A stretch of DNA of 64,000 bases, from NCBI GenBank assembly GCA_947646735.1, contig CANTFK010000631.1, positions 79,171-143,170 of the forward strand. Reading direction: 5' to 3'. A model generated the notes under the pieces. It saw only the letters and a program-made list of their open reading frames with translations. It had not been told where the DNA came from and searched no databases. The stretch is from Peronospora farinosa. Its lineage: Eukaryota > Oomycota > Peronosporomycetes > Peronosporales > Peronosporaceae. Of this stretch, positions 21,634 to 32,686 are shown piece after piece. Position 1 is the stretch's first letter; every line of letters begins with the position of its first letter. The translations under genes and the position numbers were made by a program.

Positions 21634-24267
21634 ATGGCCACTGATCAAGTGGCTCTACTACCTCTCGATGTCGAGTCTCGCGAGCGCATTCCTGGCAGTC
21701 CATTAGTTCCGGGTGGGATTGCATGGTCAGAAGATGGTCGTCTTGCTGTCGTGTCCGACGCGAGCATTCTCGTCGCTACTTTTCGGAGTCGCGAGCTCGA
21801 AATGTTCCAGCCAAAAGGTCCTGCTGTCTCAAAAGACTTTGTTTTTCTTCCAGAAGACACAAGAAATGAGCACCTTCCAGTAGCAATTCCACCAGTAATG
21901 GAATCACTTAATGCCGGACTACCTCGAGCTAGCGCTTCGTATTTTTTGCTCAATGAGAGCGACCGGCATCAACACAATCCCAAGGAATTGTCACTATCCA
22001 AGAATGCAGGCAAGACGTTCATTGCGGCAGAGTGGGGACCTAGAGGCTCTGCGCCGAGCTCTTCCTGTGCTCTATTGGCACTTACAGCGGCGTCTAGAGT
22101 GACGCTGCATTTTCCTCCCAGCTTTCACATGGACTGGAAGGAAGTCGCAGTGTTTTCCGAAAACTTGTTCGAGTTTTTCGAGACCAAAAACTTTCGACTC
22201 GGTTCATCACATGATGAGAGATGTAATCAACTACCACCGAGTGTGGCCATGGCAGGATCACGTAGAGAAAAAGCAGGGAAGAAGAACAAGAAGAGGAAGG
22301 CAGATCCAGAGGAGGGACATCTTGCCATGAACTCGGTCGCCGAGTATACCCATAGATGTGCTATGATGTCGACACTGACAATGGCCTGGTCGCCATTTAT
22401 GGTCATGGCAGATAAGCAGAGCATAACGTCGCTTATTGCACTGTCGGGACGTAAAGTGAGTACTGTTTGGGCATATGCGTATCCATCATTCGTCAAAGGA
22501 AAGGTGATGCAGCCTTTTCTTTTGTCAATCCCAGCTGCGTGGATAGATACAGAGAAGTATGGTTGGGTTTCTACGAGTACGTGGCAGCAGATGCATCGAC
22601 ATGGAACGGCCTATGCAACACAACAAAGCCTTAAGTTAGCGTTAGGAACATCGGAAGGTCATGTTCTGATTGTTACTGTTCCGGTGAGGGCGCCTACGAC
22701 AGATAGTTTGCCCCAAGAGTTGGCTGTAGATCGCGTTATCTTGGCGCCGCACTCTCAACCAGTCTTCGGTCTGTGTATGGGAAGCCGTTGGACGTACTCA
22801 AACAGCCCAACAAATGATTTGGTTGTCGCATCAGGGTCAACGATCTCTGTATGGGACTTGAAGAAGAAGAAGCAAGCACAGCCAAGCGCGAAGTGGAAGG
22901 CACATGATGGCAACTTGACTGGAATCGACATCAATTACTTTGGAGATACAATCTATTCCGCTGCAGTGGATGGTACGATCAAAGTATGGGAGAAGAGCAC
23001 AGGAACACTGCTATACTCTAGCGACGCGACTTCTATCGATCCAACGGATAAAAACTCTAGTGGTACTGCTTCTGCTGCATCAGACACTAGCAAATACCCC
23101 GTGTTCGGTTTGGCAATGTCGCCCAGCTCCGCCCAGTTGGCGTGCGTGTTCATCATTCCTCCAGCTTCCCGGCCCAATCGCAAATCGCAGGCTGACGTTT
23201 CGTACAGCCGTGTCTCGAGCTCACTCGAGTACATTCCGTCACCTTGGGTGAAAAGCTCGGACCAATTTGTAGACGTTGTGTGCCGCGTACTTAGCGAAGG
23301 CGAGTCGGTGGATAGCTTTATGGATGTGGTGTGGTTATGCTATAACGACAATGCGGCGCTGATGTCGCTCAATGGGGCAACAGACTTGGCCATTCCCAGT
23401 ATGCTAAACAAGATCAGGAGCGCCAACGGTGAGGCGAGCGACAGTGAGTTGCTCGCGCGCCAACCGATGTATCTACCTCTTTGTGAGGAGCTTGAGAAGC
23501 GCTATTATCGAAATGCTGACTCCACGAAAAACGATCTTAGACCTCCCATTCCGCTTTTCCTACAGGCTTCATTATTGCTTCGTAGTGCAATCACCCCGGC
23601 AGATCATCAAGTAGCGGCTCAAAATACTGTACTGGCAAAGACAAGGCGCACCTTGGGTGTGTACTGGGCAGAGCGGTGCTTGACAGCACTGGTCAGGGCA
23701 TCGAAAAAGGCCAACAAGGCGCTTCGAGACTATGTTACACGTTCATTTTCTGAGAGGAAGAGTGCATTGACGATGGCCGATTTCCTCAGTGTTCAGGATC
23801 CGCTGACGCACCGCAGTGAAGCTCTCGTTACGCATATTTACGAGCAATTGAGCTCGACGGAAAACGTCAGTTCATGGATAGCCTATATCAAAGCAAAAGC
23901 AAATGCGGATGGTGAGGACCAGACTGCTGAAGTGTCCGACAATGCCACTACAGTGTATACGCCACCATCACGAGAGACATGCTTCATTTGTGAAGGGAGT
24001 GTCCCATTTGGCGAGCTGGAAATAGTGTGTGTGTCTGGCCATACTCTGGAGAGGTGCTTCCTCTCGTTTTGCTGCATTTCTGCCATGGAAGTCTGGAAGT
24101 GCATGGGTTGTGGAGCTTCAGCGTCTGAAATCAACTTTTCGAGCGGCACGTGTCCATTTTATTTATTAGACTTCGAGCATGACAATGACGTTGGACTCGC
24201 TACCCCAGCTGCTTCAAAGATAATCTGCCGCTTGTGCGGTAGCTATTGTAGCTTTCAGAGATATTAA
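21634..24267 (+). CDS. TFIIIC90/GTF3C4-like subunit of Pol III factor TFIIIC
   Basis: A single exon of 877 residues from the ATG at 21634; an upstream extension of the open frame lacks an ATG. The N-terminal two thirds is WD40-like, with SEDGRLAVVSD near residue 30 and a clear repeat around residues 420-465 (KAHDGNLTGIDINYFGD, then DGTIKVWEKSTG). A lysine-rich stretch KKNKKRKADPEE near residue 215 is a likely nuclear signal. The C-terminus (about 782-877) has spaced cysteines, CFICEGSVPFGE, GHTLERCFLSF, WKCMGCGAS and CRLCGSYC, matching the TFIIIC zinc-finger domain. TFIIIC recognises tRNA-gene promoters and recruits TFIIIB. The family call rests mainly on the pairing of WD40 with this zinc finger. 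Confidence 0.75.
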   Translation: MATDQVALLPLDVESRERIPGSPLVPGGIAWSEDGRLAVVSDASILVATFRSRELEMFQPKGPAVSKDFVFLPEDTRNEHLPVAIPPVMESLNAGLPRASASYFLLNESDRHQHNPKELSLSKNAGKTFIAAEWGPRGSAPSSSCALLALTAASRVTLHFPPSFHMDWKEVAVFSENLFEFFETKNFRLGSSHDERCNQLPPSVAMAGSRREKAGKKNKKRKADPEEGHLAMNSVAEYTHRCAMMSTLTMAWSPFMVMADKQSITSLIALSGRKVSTVWAYAYPSFVKGKVMQPFLLSIPAAWIDTEKYGWVSTSTWQQMHRHGTAYATQQSLKLALGTSEGHVLIVTVPVRAPTTDSLPQELAVDRVILAPHSQPVFGLCMGSRWTYSNSPTNDLVVASGSTISVWDLKKKKQAQPSAKWKAHDGNLTGIDINYFGDTIYSAAVDGTIKVWEKSTGTLLYSSDATSIDPTDKNSSGTASAASDTSKYPVFGLAMSPSSAQLACVFIIPPASRPNRKSQADVSYSRVSSSLEYIPSPWVKSSDQFVDVVCRVLSEGESVDSFMDVVWLCYNDNAALMSLNGATDLAIPSMLNKIRSANGEASDSELLARQPMYLPLCEELEKRYYRNADSTKNDLRPPIPLFLQASLLLRSAITPADHQVAAQNTVLAKTRRTLGVYWAERCLTALVRASKKANKALRDYVTRSFSERKSALTMADFLSVQDPLTHRSEALVTHIYEQLSSTENVSSWIAYIKAKANADGEDQTAEVSDNATTVYTPPSRETCFICEGSVPFGELEIVCVSGHTLERCFLSFCCISAMEVWKCMGCGASASEINFSSGTCPFYLLDFEHDNDVGLATPAASKIICRLCGSYCSFQRY

Positions 24268-24422
24268 AATGATGATTCAAGCGTAAAGGCTACCTCGGCA
24301 TTGCTAAGATGGAACTCAGCAAGTGCTGCAGAACGATGGTGTTTGCTTTATTTGGTTGATTCAAAACTCTTACGTATACGAAATCTACTCCGTCTTCTTT
24401 CCTCGCTAAAGCTCAGGTTTCC

Positions 24423-24956
24423 TTACGAGCACTTCTCCGATTTGCTAGCTGCAAAGACCTGCGTCCAATAGGACGGGAATTTGGACTTATCTTTGTCATC
24501 AAAGCCACACCCAAACATGGTAAAGCGGGGGGACAGAATATTTGCCCGGTGCTTGGGAGAGTTCATCCATGAAGCCATCACTGCGTCAATCGACTTTTGG
24601 CCTGACGCCACATTTTCAGCTTGTGTAGACTCAACGTAATGTTCCGCATGAATCCGTTTCTGCGGCTGCGAACCGTCCGTGCCAGTGTGACTCATGAGGT
24701 TATGGACAGCCATGTCAGTAGAGTGGACCTGGGCTGCATTCTGCAATTTTATATTCATGCACAACGGTCTCACTCCGTGATCAGCACGTACTTGGTTGAC
24801 TTTTTTCAGCATTTCATCACGCCAATCGAGCTTTGAGGACGCAGACCGCAAGTGACGATTAACGACTGGTGTCAGCTCGGTCCCTTCGGCTGCTTTTGAA
24901 TAGCCAAAAGACATTACAGCCAACACGAGCAAGAAAAGAGGTGACATGTTCGTCAA
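24423..24956 (-). CDS. Secreted CAP/PR-1-like (SCP) protein with an RHLR motif
   Basis: 177 residues, single exon. Residues 1-22 form a signal peptide (core LFLLVLAVMSFGYS). The CAP domain spans about 45-177: NQVRADHGVRPLCMN, then SHTGTDGS (89-96), AENVASG (113-119), SWMNSPKHRANILSP (129-143) and YWTQVFA (163-169). His78, Glu114 and His136 are candidates for the conserved CAP cavity. CAP proteins bind sterols and lipids in other eukaryotes; oomycetes secrete several. A stretch RHLR at residues 34-37 lies just after the signal peptide in the position of an RXLR motif, with no EER after it. A second ATG three codons in is equally good as a start. The gene is intact. Confidence 0.9.
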   Translation of the reverse strand: MTNMSPLFLLVLAVMSFGYSKAAEGTELTPVVNRHLRSASSKLDWRDEMLKKVNQVRADHGVRPLCMNIKLQNAAQVHSTDMAVHNLMSHTGTDGSQPQKRIHAEHYVESTQAENVASGQKSIDAVMASWMNSPKHRANILSPRFTMFGCGFDDKDKSKFPSYWTQVFAASKSEKCS

Positions 24957-25365
24957 AAAGGTCAGTCGTGCGATGTTGGAGGTTCGAATGAAAAAGCAGA
25001 ATGAAAAAATAGTTCGAGCTCTTGGCTAATTGCAACAGATCCAAGAGCTCAAATGCCTTTACATGTGCCTCTTGGGAAGTCGCACTGATCTCGAGATTTG
25101 TTTTTTTGTGGCGTCAGGAATGATGATGCATGCTTTTATAGCACGAGGGACGACCCATTCCCGCTAGTAATAAAGTGTCTTGGTCGTAAATTGCATTGGA
25201 AAATTGAGGTCTTTGTCAAGACATGCGTGTCACATGTAACATGTGGGTCACGAAGCGATGTATGGTGTAGACCACACTAAACGTTTTATTGTAAGTACAC
25301 AACGTTAGTAAGTTACAATCATTCAAGTACATGAGAGTGTATTATGTTGACCAATCAGTGGTGTC
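24957..25365. other. Divergent intergenic region
   Basis: 409 bp between the minus-strand CAP gene and the plus-strand SET gene, so both promoters should lie here. No clear core element was identified. Confidence 0.5.
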
Positions 25366-26739
25366 ATGAGTACGAACCCGAGTGTATCTTTGCAGGCGGC
25401 TTTTGGACTCTTTGACGACGACAACAGTGATCACGAGGCAGCAACATCATTTGTAACACCTCATGAGTTTATGTGTATCATACCTCCTACTGCTACGTCT
25501 TCTACCGTTACAAAAGAGACACAGGAAGCAGCAGTTCAAGTCATACGGAATTTGTATGAACCTTGGAACGATGTGAAGCCACTGGTAGTGGGACCCATTG
25601 ACCTGATTACAAACTTTAATGACGTTGGAGGATCACGTGGCTACGTGGCGGTAAAAGACTTGAAGCCGGGCACAAAGGTGCTAGTGGAGCACGTGTACGT
25701 CCCTTGGCCGCGTCACGTGGATACGTCAGACCCCGAGTTTTTTCTAGCCACGATGGAATCGATATTATCTCGGCCTGATTATTCAAAAATTATGAAACAC
25801 TTGGGTCATCTGTACCCTGAGCAAGTTAGTGATTTACCAGAAGAACTGCTCGCTGCTGGAAGACAAAAGTACGACCCACAAGTGAGCGAGTTGTGCAAAA
25901 ACTTCAGTGAGTTGGCACTCTCGCATGATCAAGTGCTGCAAAATGTATTTGCGATGCAGTGCAATGCATTCGACAGTGGTGTTTTTCTGTACAATGCTAT
26001 GTTTAATCACGACTGCGATCCGAATTGTGTCAAGTTTACACCTGAAGATGCCGGACCAGAAGGTGGAGTGTCAGACGTGCGGGTGGCACGACCTATCGTC
26101 AAAGGGGAACAGCTAACGATTTCGTACTTATATCCGCGCGAACAAAGCCGTGAAAATCGACAGAAAAATCTGTGGGAGCAGTTTGGCTTTGTGTGCAAAT
26201 GCCAGCTCTGTCAACGAGGTGATAGCGTGATGCCTCCACCACCGAGTGCTGCAGAAAGTATTGATGGCACGAAGCCGAGTATGCAGGACTTAGAGAAGAT
26301 GCTGGTTGGCGCGGAGGAGACTATCAAGACACACCCGAAAACTGCTGCTGCTGCACTGTCAGTGGCACTCGAGATGCTCTCTGATGCGTTGGAAATTGCA
26401 GCGCACGATCACTTGGTATTCATGCGCATCCACAAGTTGGTAGCGGACTCGTGCGACCTGCTTTTGTGTGCAAAGACTGAGCGAGTGTGTGAATACTCAA
26501 TCCTATTTTTACGTAGCAGCTATGAACTACTCGAGCTACAGCGGACGTATCTGAACCCAGACCACATCGACCTCGCCCGTACGCTTAACGATGTTAGCCA
26601 GGGTATTCAACTATTGCTGTCATACGACCCTAAGGTGCTGCTCACCGAGTTTCCTGAGTGGAAAGACTTTCGCCAAGCTTCAGTGGTCGAAAACCAGTAT
26701 CGTCAGGAGTACAGACGGCTAAAGCGGTTGTACGCTTAA
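25366..26739 (+). CDS. SMYD-like SET-domain protein without MYND finger
   Basis: 457 residues, single exon. The SET domain starts with GGSRGYVAVKDLKPGTKVL (88-106). The conserved NHDCDPNC is at 214-221, where the first N and H shape the cofactor pocket, then GEQLTISYLY (247-256), then a post-SET cysteine cluster FGFVCKCQLC (273-282). The C-terminal 170 residues are helical and TPR-like, as in SMYD proteins. SET proteins transfer methyl groups from S-adenosylmethionine to lysine on histones or other proteins. The SET core is split by a long insert (about 110-190), but no MYND zinc finger is visible there. Substrate unknown. The start is the first ATG of the frame, with an acidic N-terminal stretch. 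Confidence 0.88.
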   Translation: MSTNPSVSLQAAFGLFDDDNSDHEAATSFVTPHEFMCIIPPTATSSTVTKETQEAAVQVIRNLYEPWNDVKPLVVGPIDLITNFNDVGGSRGYVAVKDLKPGTKVLVEHVYVPWPRHVDTSDPEFFLATMESILSRPDYSKIMKHLGHLYPEQVSDLPEELLAAGRQKYDPQVSELCKNFSELALSHDQVLQNVFAMQCNAFDSGVFLYNAMFNHDCDPNCVKFTPEDAGPEGGVSDVRVARPIVKGEQLTISYLYPREQSRENRQKNLWEQFGFVCKCQLCQRGDSVMPPPPSAAESIDGTKPSMQDLEKMLVGAEETIKTHPKTAAAALSVALEMLSDALEIAAHDHLVFMRIHKLVADSCDLLLCAKTERVCEYSILFLRSSYELLELQRTYLNPDHIDLARTLNDVSQGIQLLLSYDPKVLLTEFPEWKDFRQASVVENQYRQEYRRLKRLYA

Positions 26740-26943
26740 ATGTTGTCAAATACGAAGAAGCGGGAGCGAATCAGTAGAGAGATATAGTCTAGAGCCATTC
26801 CGAGGTTAGTTGAAATGTTTGCCTTTTCATCTTATCCGATTTTAGGTATCAAGCTCGTTTCCTAGTGTATCGTTGAAGACACCTATGTGTGCTTTAACTT
26901 TTTGCTCTTTGTGGCTACAGGCAATTTGCAGTCTTTTACGTTG

Positions 26944-28632
26944 TCAGTGAAAGCGAAGACTTGTCTTTACAGATGCAGCTTGCTCAATTCCACGTTCAAG
27001 CTTTTCAACTTCCATAAAACGACGCGGCCATCGAGTGCTAGCACGTAAATGCATAGAACAAAAGTAACTAAATGACATTGTCTGAGCATGAATACAGCAA
27101 GCCATTACCTGAGGTGGAGAATTCCGTGACGCCACCGGAGGCAGACTGAGCGTATGGCTGGATGCACGTAATGTTGCTTTCGTGTTTCCTGAAATGAGAG
27201 AATGATTAGCGGTCAGAAATCAAAACGCAATCGTATGCCATCGGCATATTGTGTTTGCATCAACGTACATCCACAACATATCCTTGTCGAGCTGAGTAGC
27301 ATCAGATGACTGTCCTCGCATTACTTTGCTTTCAAAAAGGCTTCGAGCTGAGAGTCACCAAATACACACCAAAAATCAGCATCTCCTCCATTTCTGCAGC
27401 ACCACATGGCGTGAGTTTACCTGCGCTAAAACCGCCCAAATTTATCTTCACAGCAGCTTCAGTAGGTTTCTTGTCCACAAACTCAGAGAACGACCTAGAT
27501 AAAAAAAGTCATCACTTAATTGTGAAAAGCGCATTACACGTTTTACCAAACCTATCTTGTACCAGAAATTGTTGGCAGCCTGAGAAAACAGCATCGGGTT
27601 GAAATCGTGACCGACGCCAACGATAGCGGAGTTCGACAGGAACATGATGCGCATGAGCGGTCGGTGAGAAAATCGAATCGACTGAATCATTTCATTGCAG
27701 CATACACGCGTAAGTACCACATCAATGCCTTTCCCAACACATTTAACAGTACCTGAATCGTCGGATACTCGCCAGGGGCACCAAAATGGACGATGTGAAT
27801 GGAAGATCCTTGACTAGCAAATGCCAAGCAATCACCCTTCGGAGACCACGCCACAGCGTTGACCCAAGCACTCGCATTGTCAAACTCAGCCAGTGGCTCA
27901 CCAAATGGCGGCATTGTTTCAAAAGGACCTGCATCAGGTGGTCCATCAACGTCTTTAATGTGTGCTGAAAACACACGGCACTTGAGATCCGTGCTAGCAG
28001 TTACCAGCAGCTGACTGTTGGAATGCCAGTCCAAGTCCGTCACCCTGTACAAATCACACAATACTTATGCTTCTGTCTTAACTCTAACACCAAATTAAAG
28101 CGACATGTACGTACGTGGACTTGTGCTTCTTAATGATCTTGCTAACCCACCAATTCTCTGCTGCCTGGTAGTAGCACACCGACACACACTTGGCACCACT
28201 ACTGACGGCAAACTTTTTCCCTATAAGAGCATAAAATTGCAATCAATTGCATTGTATAAACCCCATAAAATCCCCATCTTTCTACAGGAGTTTACCATCT
28301 GGACTCCACTTGACGTTAATAGCGGCACGTGTGACACGCAACACTACGAGCAACGGCTTCCATTGACGAAAAGAAGCTTCATACTTCCATACAAATGCAC
28401 TACGATCATGCGAGCAGGACACCAATTGGTCGTGCACAGGTGACCAATCCAGACCGCTTACGAGCATATCGTGTTCCGTGAGCACAGCCTCTTTACGCCA
28501 TTGCGACGGATCCGGTGCGTGACATCCCGAGTAGATCCAGATCTCGTTTGAATTCGGACAAATAGCTAACTTGCTTCGATCTTTATTCCATGCATGACAG
28601 GAGATCGCTTTTGCCAGCTGGAATAAATTCAC
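26944..28632 (-). CDS. ARPC1: Arp2/3 complex subunit 1 (ARPC1), WD40 protein, multi-exon
   Basis: WD40 subunit of the actin-nucleating Arp2/3 complex. Well-supported exons on the minus strand: 28296-28632, 28115-28220, 27753-28044 and 27552 or lower to 27681. Smaller exons near 27425-27470, 27250-27350 and 27110-27190 follow, and the last is 26944 to about 27040. N-terminal AISCHAWNKDRSKLAICP and the repeat HDMLVSGLDWSP are diagnostic of ARPC1. Later come INVKWSPDGKKFAVSSGAK (across intron 1), VTDLDWHSNSQLLVTASTD, AWVNAVAWSPKGDCLAFAS and VGVGHDFNPMLFS. The end is STSALDGRVVLWKLKS, the final blade. Exon 4 to 5 splicing near 27480-27560 is ambiguous: the best in-frame solution joins KIGL to FVDKKPTEAAVK. 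Divergent from the next gene. Confidence 0.88.
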
Positions 28633-28866
28633 GTCATCCCCCCTGCGACCATATCGACTTGACTGACTCGTTTTGTAGAATCAGATCGGACAGGGAGTAG
28701 GGACGGTTCTTATAGAGGATGAAAAAACGATAAGCGCTCAAAGGTGTGGTGCACACGAATAGAGTGATATGTGGTTTACCTGAAATTCAGGGATGGACAT
28801 AATTTTGAAAAAAAAAACTCGTTTAAATTGACAATCACTCTCGATTCGCTTCTTGACCGGGTCTTT
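28633..28866. promoter_or_regulatory. Short divergent promoter region
   Basis: 234 bp separate the ARPC1 start (minus) from the ATG of the downstream plus-strand gene, so it should carry both promoters. No specific motif is claimed. Confidence 0.4.
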
Positions 28867-30851
28867 ATGGAGTCTTTAGACCACAGGGCGGAACCAATTG
28901 GTGGTCCATACGTCGAGGAGATTTTCTTAGAGGCTTGTAACCTACAAGTACGTGTGTTTTTTGTTATCAACTCGATTTTATCCTACGTGATCACTGACCT
29001 TTCAGTGTTTTGTTGTTGTTGTGTGGTGCACAGTGGAAATGTATCGAATTACGGTGTCAACGGCTGCAAAAGATGCGACAGCATATTCGTTTGACTCATC
29101 AGATGGAACTGGAAGAACTACGATACAATCGTCAATTGCGTCGATTTAAACACAAGAAGGAAGCACGTCAAGAGAAGAAACGTCAAGAGGAAGAGACGCG
29201 ACGTCGTCGAGAAGAAGAAATGAGACGCCGTCAATGGGAAAAAGAACGGGTTGAACCGAAGAAGCAAAAGAAAGAGAAGAAGAAGGAAGTGAGTGACATG
29301 CAGATGGATGAGGACGGGCCTTTACCGAGAAAAAAGGCCGCTACAAAGACGAAGTCGAAGGTGTCAAAGACCAAGATGCAGTTGAAACAGGTCAAGAAAA
29401 CAAAGCCGAAGAGGATCGTGCCTACTACGTTGCCATCAACACGGCCAGAGGATGACGAGGCTGGAACAGAGGAGAAAGAGGATCAACTAGGTGGACATGA
29501 GAGCTCCCCTTCGGAACTACCGGACGATGGTCTGTTAGATTTACTGTCACTTGATAAGGCTAGTGATTCCGATATCGATCATGAGCCGTCAATGGTGAGT
29601 CTGATTTTACCAGTTGCCCAAGACTTGCCGAAACCTGTGCCTGTGGAGAAGAAGAAGTCGACACCTCAGAAGAGATTTGCGAACAAGAGAGGAGGTATAC
29701 CAGTGGATTTCGACTTTACAAATGCCGAAGCTAAGCGGCAAGCGAAAGCAGCTGAGGCTGCTCGGGGCAAACAGTATGAATGTGACGAAGATGACCCCGA
29801 ACCTGAACCGGTGCCGGCACCATCGATTCCAATCCCAAAGAAGCGTTTGAAACGTCGAAAGGAGGCTGCAAAGGGCAGCCAGCGAGCAAACGGTGTTAAT
29901 ACATCGGGAGGGAAAACGTTGATGGCAGCCATGGCAGATACGACGATTGCAATTAAACCAAAAAATGGTGTGACGAGTGACGAGTCTACTATGAGAACTA
30001 ATGGTATGCGGAAAAAGACGACTGAAAATGACACGGTTTCGAAAGGTGCACTGACTAAGACAAAGTTAAAGAATGCACAGTCGTCAGCTGAAGTAGAGGG
30101 AAAGACGCCCGACGTATCGTCGAAGGTGATAAAGAATGGAAAGACTGAGACGATGTCGATCAAGCAACGGCTAGCAAATGTCGAGCTGCTCGCTCAAATG
30201 AACAAGATGCAAGATATGAACACACCGAAAGTTCTGAGCAAAAAAACAAAGAAAACCGAAAAGCAGGAAGCGGGAAAGACGCTGGCTGCTAAGCGGGCTG
30301 AGATGCGAAAGATGTTATCGAGTGGTACAGAGGAGGCAGACGCACGTCAGCCCGACCAAATGATTGAGGAGGAGGACTTGAACATCAGCTTAAACAGCAG
30401 TGGTCTAATGAGCGATAACGACTCGCCAGAAAATCTCCGTGCTCTGACGCGAAAAAGAGCGAGGGTTGTAGTACAAGGGGATGTGACACCTACGAAGAAG
30501 CTGCAGTTTTTTGAGATCACGAAGCGGTTGGCTAAGTCGCCGATGCCACGATTTTTGCGAACTCCTACGCCACTTACCTCACCTGCGGTTCCATCAGCTC
30601 GTGTCAACCTGAGGGCTGCGTCACCAGCTCCTCGTGCCGCAAGTGCTCGCAACACAGCACCAAATGAATATGAAGAGCGCCGTATGAAATCAGCCCCCGT
30701 TAGGCCGAAGAAGACTATTAATGCAAACCGTTTTGGTGTTCCAATAGGTGGCGCCAATGTTGGCGCGGGAGGTGGTAGTTTTTCAATGTTCGATGCGTTT
30801 GTGAACAGTGGTAGCAATGGGGCGATTCCACGACTAAGGAAGAAAGCTTGA
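28867..30851 (+). CDS. Unassigned lysine-rich coiled nuclear-type protein
   Basis: Two exons, 28867-28947 and 29034-30851, give 632 residues. The N-terminus (PIGGPYVEEIFLEACNLQ, then WKCIELRCQRLQKMRQH) is folded-looking. Residues about 45-110 form a highly charged coiled coil (EARQEKKRQEEETRRRREEE). The rest is Lys/Glu/Pro-rich and disordered, with many KK and KKK clusters suggesting nuclear location. The C-terminus from about 600 is more conserved in character: NANRFGVPIGGANVG and SMFDAFVNSGSNG. The coil layout recalls INCENP, but I see no IN-box for Aurora kinase binding, so no name is given. The start was set at the first ATG of exon 1; a GTG further upstream opens the same frame. Confidence 0.65.
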
Positions 30852-30943
30852 GGAAATGTGTAGCCGTCGCAATAGGTTGATGTCCATAATGTAATCTACT
30901 GAGAGACATGGTTTCTAGAATGAAGACACATCACGTAGAATCT

Positions 30944-32470
30944 CTAGCTCTCCAGCGTCTCAGCTTGAAGCTGATTGATCGCATCAACAGAGTCGACGTA
31001 GTGGTCGGGTACATGAAAAGCGTTGTCAATTTTGCTCAAATCCGACTCTTGCGTGATTCCAGTCAGCACCAACAACGTTTGCAGACCACCAGCGTTGCCA
31101 AACTCAATGTCCGTCGAAAGACGGTCGCCCACCTATTTGACAACAAACATCACAACATGCAAAATCAACACACTGATCACATAAGACTTATCAAGCACGA
31201 TCGCCATACCATGCACGTGCGTGAGGGATCCAACTTGTACGTGGCAATGATTGTCTGAAGTAGATCCTGCGATGGCTTACCACAGATGGCCTCTGGAGGG
31301 CTGCATCGCACGAAACACGATACAATCAACACCGGAGCACTAAATAATTCCAAAGAAGGTTTATACGCACTAGCCAATGGCACATTCCAGCATACGGACC
31401 AGGGAACCACCTCCCGGGATAATGGCTCCATCCGTGGGAAATGTCGAGTCCCTGTTCGATCATCACACAAAGACATACGTGAGACGGACTGTCAAAGAGG
31501 TAGTTGACTACTCAAACACAAACTTACGGATTGGTGCCAATGAAGTGGCAGCCCGGAATCTGAAGGACACATGCCGTTGCGTACGCCATTTTGTAATATG
31601 AGAAGTATCTGCAAGACGTACCGTTGCAACGATCGATTGACACCACCAAGGTCAGCTCGTTGGACGTATATCAGTAGACATGATCCTATGTTCACTACTA
31701 TACCTGTCCAGGCCACAGACAACAGCCTTCGTGTCCATATCAATATCTGGTACATGCGGAAGGCCCTTGATATCACTATGCTCCATGCCACTGACTTGGT
31801 AACCTTCCAGCTCCAACTCCGTCTGAAGACCGGCCTCACCCACCATGTACACCTTGCCTTCAATCTTATGCTGCTTCATGTACTGCACCGTAGCCCACGC
31901 CGAACTGCAATTGACAGTGCACACATTTGCTAAGATATACTCGACACCCTCCATTCAGTACACAACTCACGTGACGATATCGGCCTCATCAGCAGTGATG
32001 CCCTGCGATGCTACACCAAATCAAATAGTTTAGTAAGTCCAAGCTACCTATTCATAAACCCGTCGACGCAGTATATACCAAGTTTCTTCACATAAGTAGC
32101 ACGGCTATTCGTGGCATTGTTGGTCTACACAACATTGGAAAAACCTTGTCAGTATCTCCTTTATATCTCCTGAACCCCCTGAATCTCACAAGTTTCAGCT
32201 GCACCTTACCACAAACATAACACGCTTGTTAAGCGATCGCAAGAGGCTGATCGTCTTGGCGGCGCCCTTGATCGGGGCAGCTCCGCACCACAACACTACC
32301 AGAAAAGTTTTTGTAATTAGTGTACAGAGCTGACGGGGTCACATTTGTCACTGGGACTCGTCACACATTGTACCTCCATCGCAATCGAAGAGAAATGCAT
32401 CAAGACCCTGAATCCATTGCTTGAATGACTCGCACGTAAGTCTTTGAGCCATTTTTTTCGTGGTCGCCAT
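30944..32470 (-). CDS. HAD-family phosphoglycolate/4-nitrophenyl phosphatase (PGP-like), multi-exon
   Basis: Minus strand, start ATG at 32470 and stop at 30944. Exon 1 (32374-32470) ends in FLFDCDG and exon 2 (from 32295) starts VLWCGAAPIKG, together forming HAD motif I with the nucleophile and acid Asp pair. Motif II follows in FVTNNATNSR across the next intron. The cap region includes ITADEADIVTSSAW and KVYMVGEAGLQTELELEG, where the acceptor near 31918 keeps the frame. DTKAVVCGLD and the late motif IV region VGDRLSTDIEFGNAGG come next, with the C-terminus LQTLLVLTGIT. This is HAD subfamily IIA, cytosolic enzymes that remove toxic by-products such as 2-phosphoglycolate. Exons between 31170 and 31640 are less certain. 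About eight short introns; catalytic residues look intact. Confidence 0.85.
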
Positions 32471-32686
32471 GCTGTAGATAAGGTGGTAGTAGTGTTGTGC
32501 GTAGCTCTTCAGAGGAGAATGTCAGATTTGATGGACAGGTATAACACCCGAGGGCATACAAAATTTAAGCTTTTTTGCTGCTTGGATGGATGTCTCGGAT
32601 ACGATTGTAAGTGTCAAGTTTAAACTAACTCATGCTTGTATCGCCCTCACGCCACCGTCGAATATTCTTCTAATGGTGATTCGGCT

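Noticed and set aside
29666..30817. Minus-strand frames of 156-165 codons opposite the lysine-rich protein
   Set aside because: Antisense shadows without motifs; the plus strand carries the long, spliced frame.
28867..30851. INCENP
   Set aside because: Coiled-coil layout is suggestive, but no IN-box could be found at the C-terminus.
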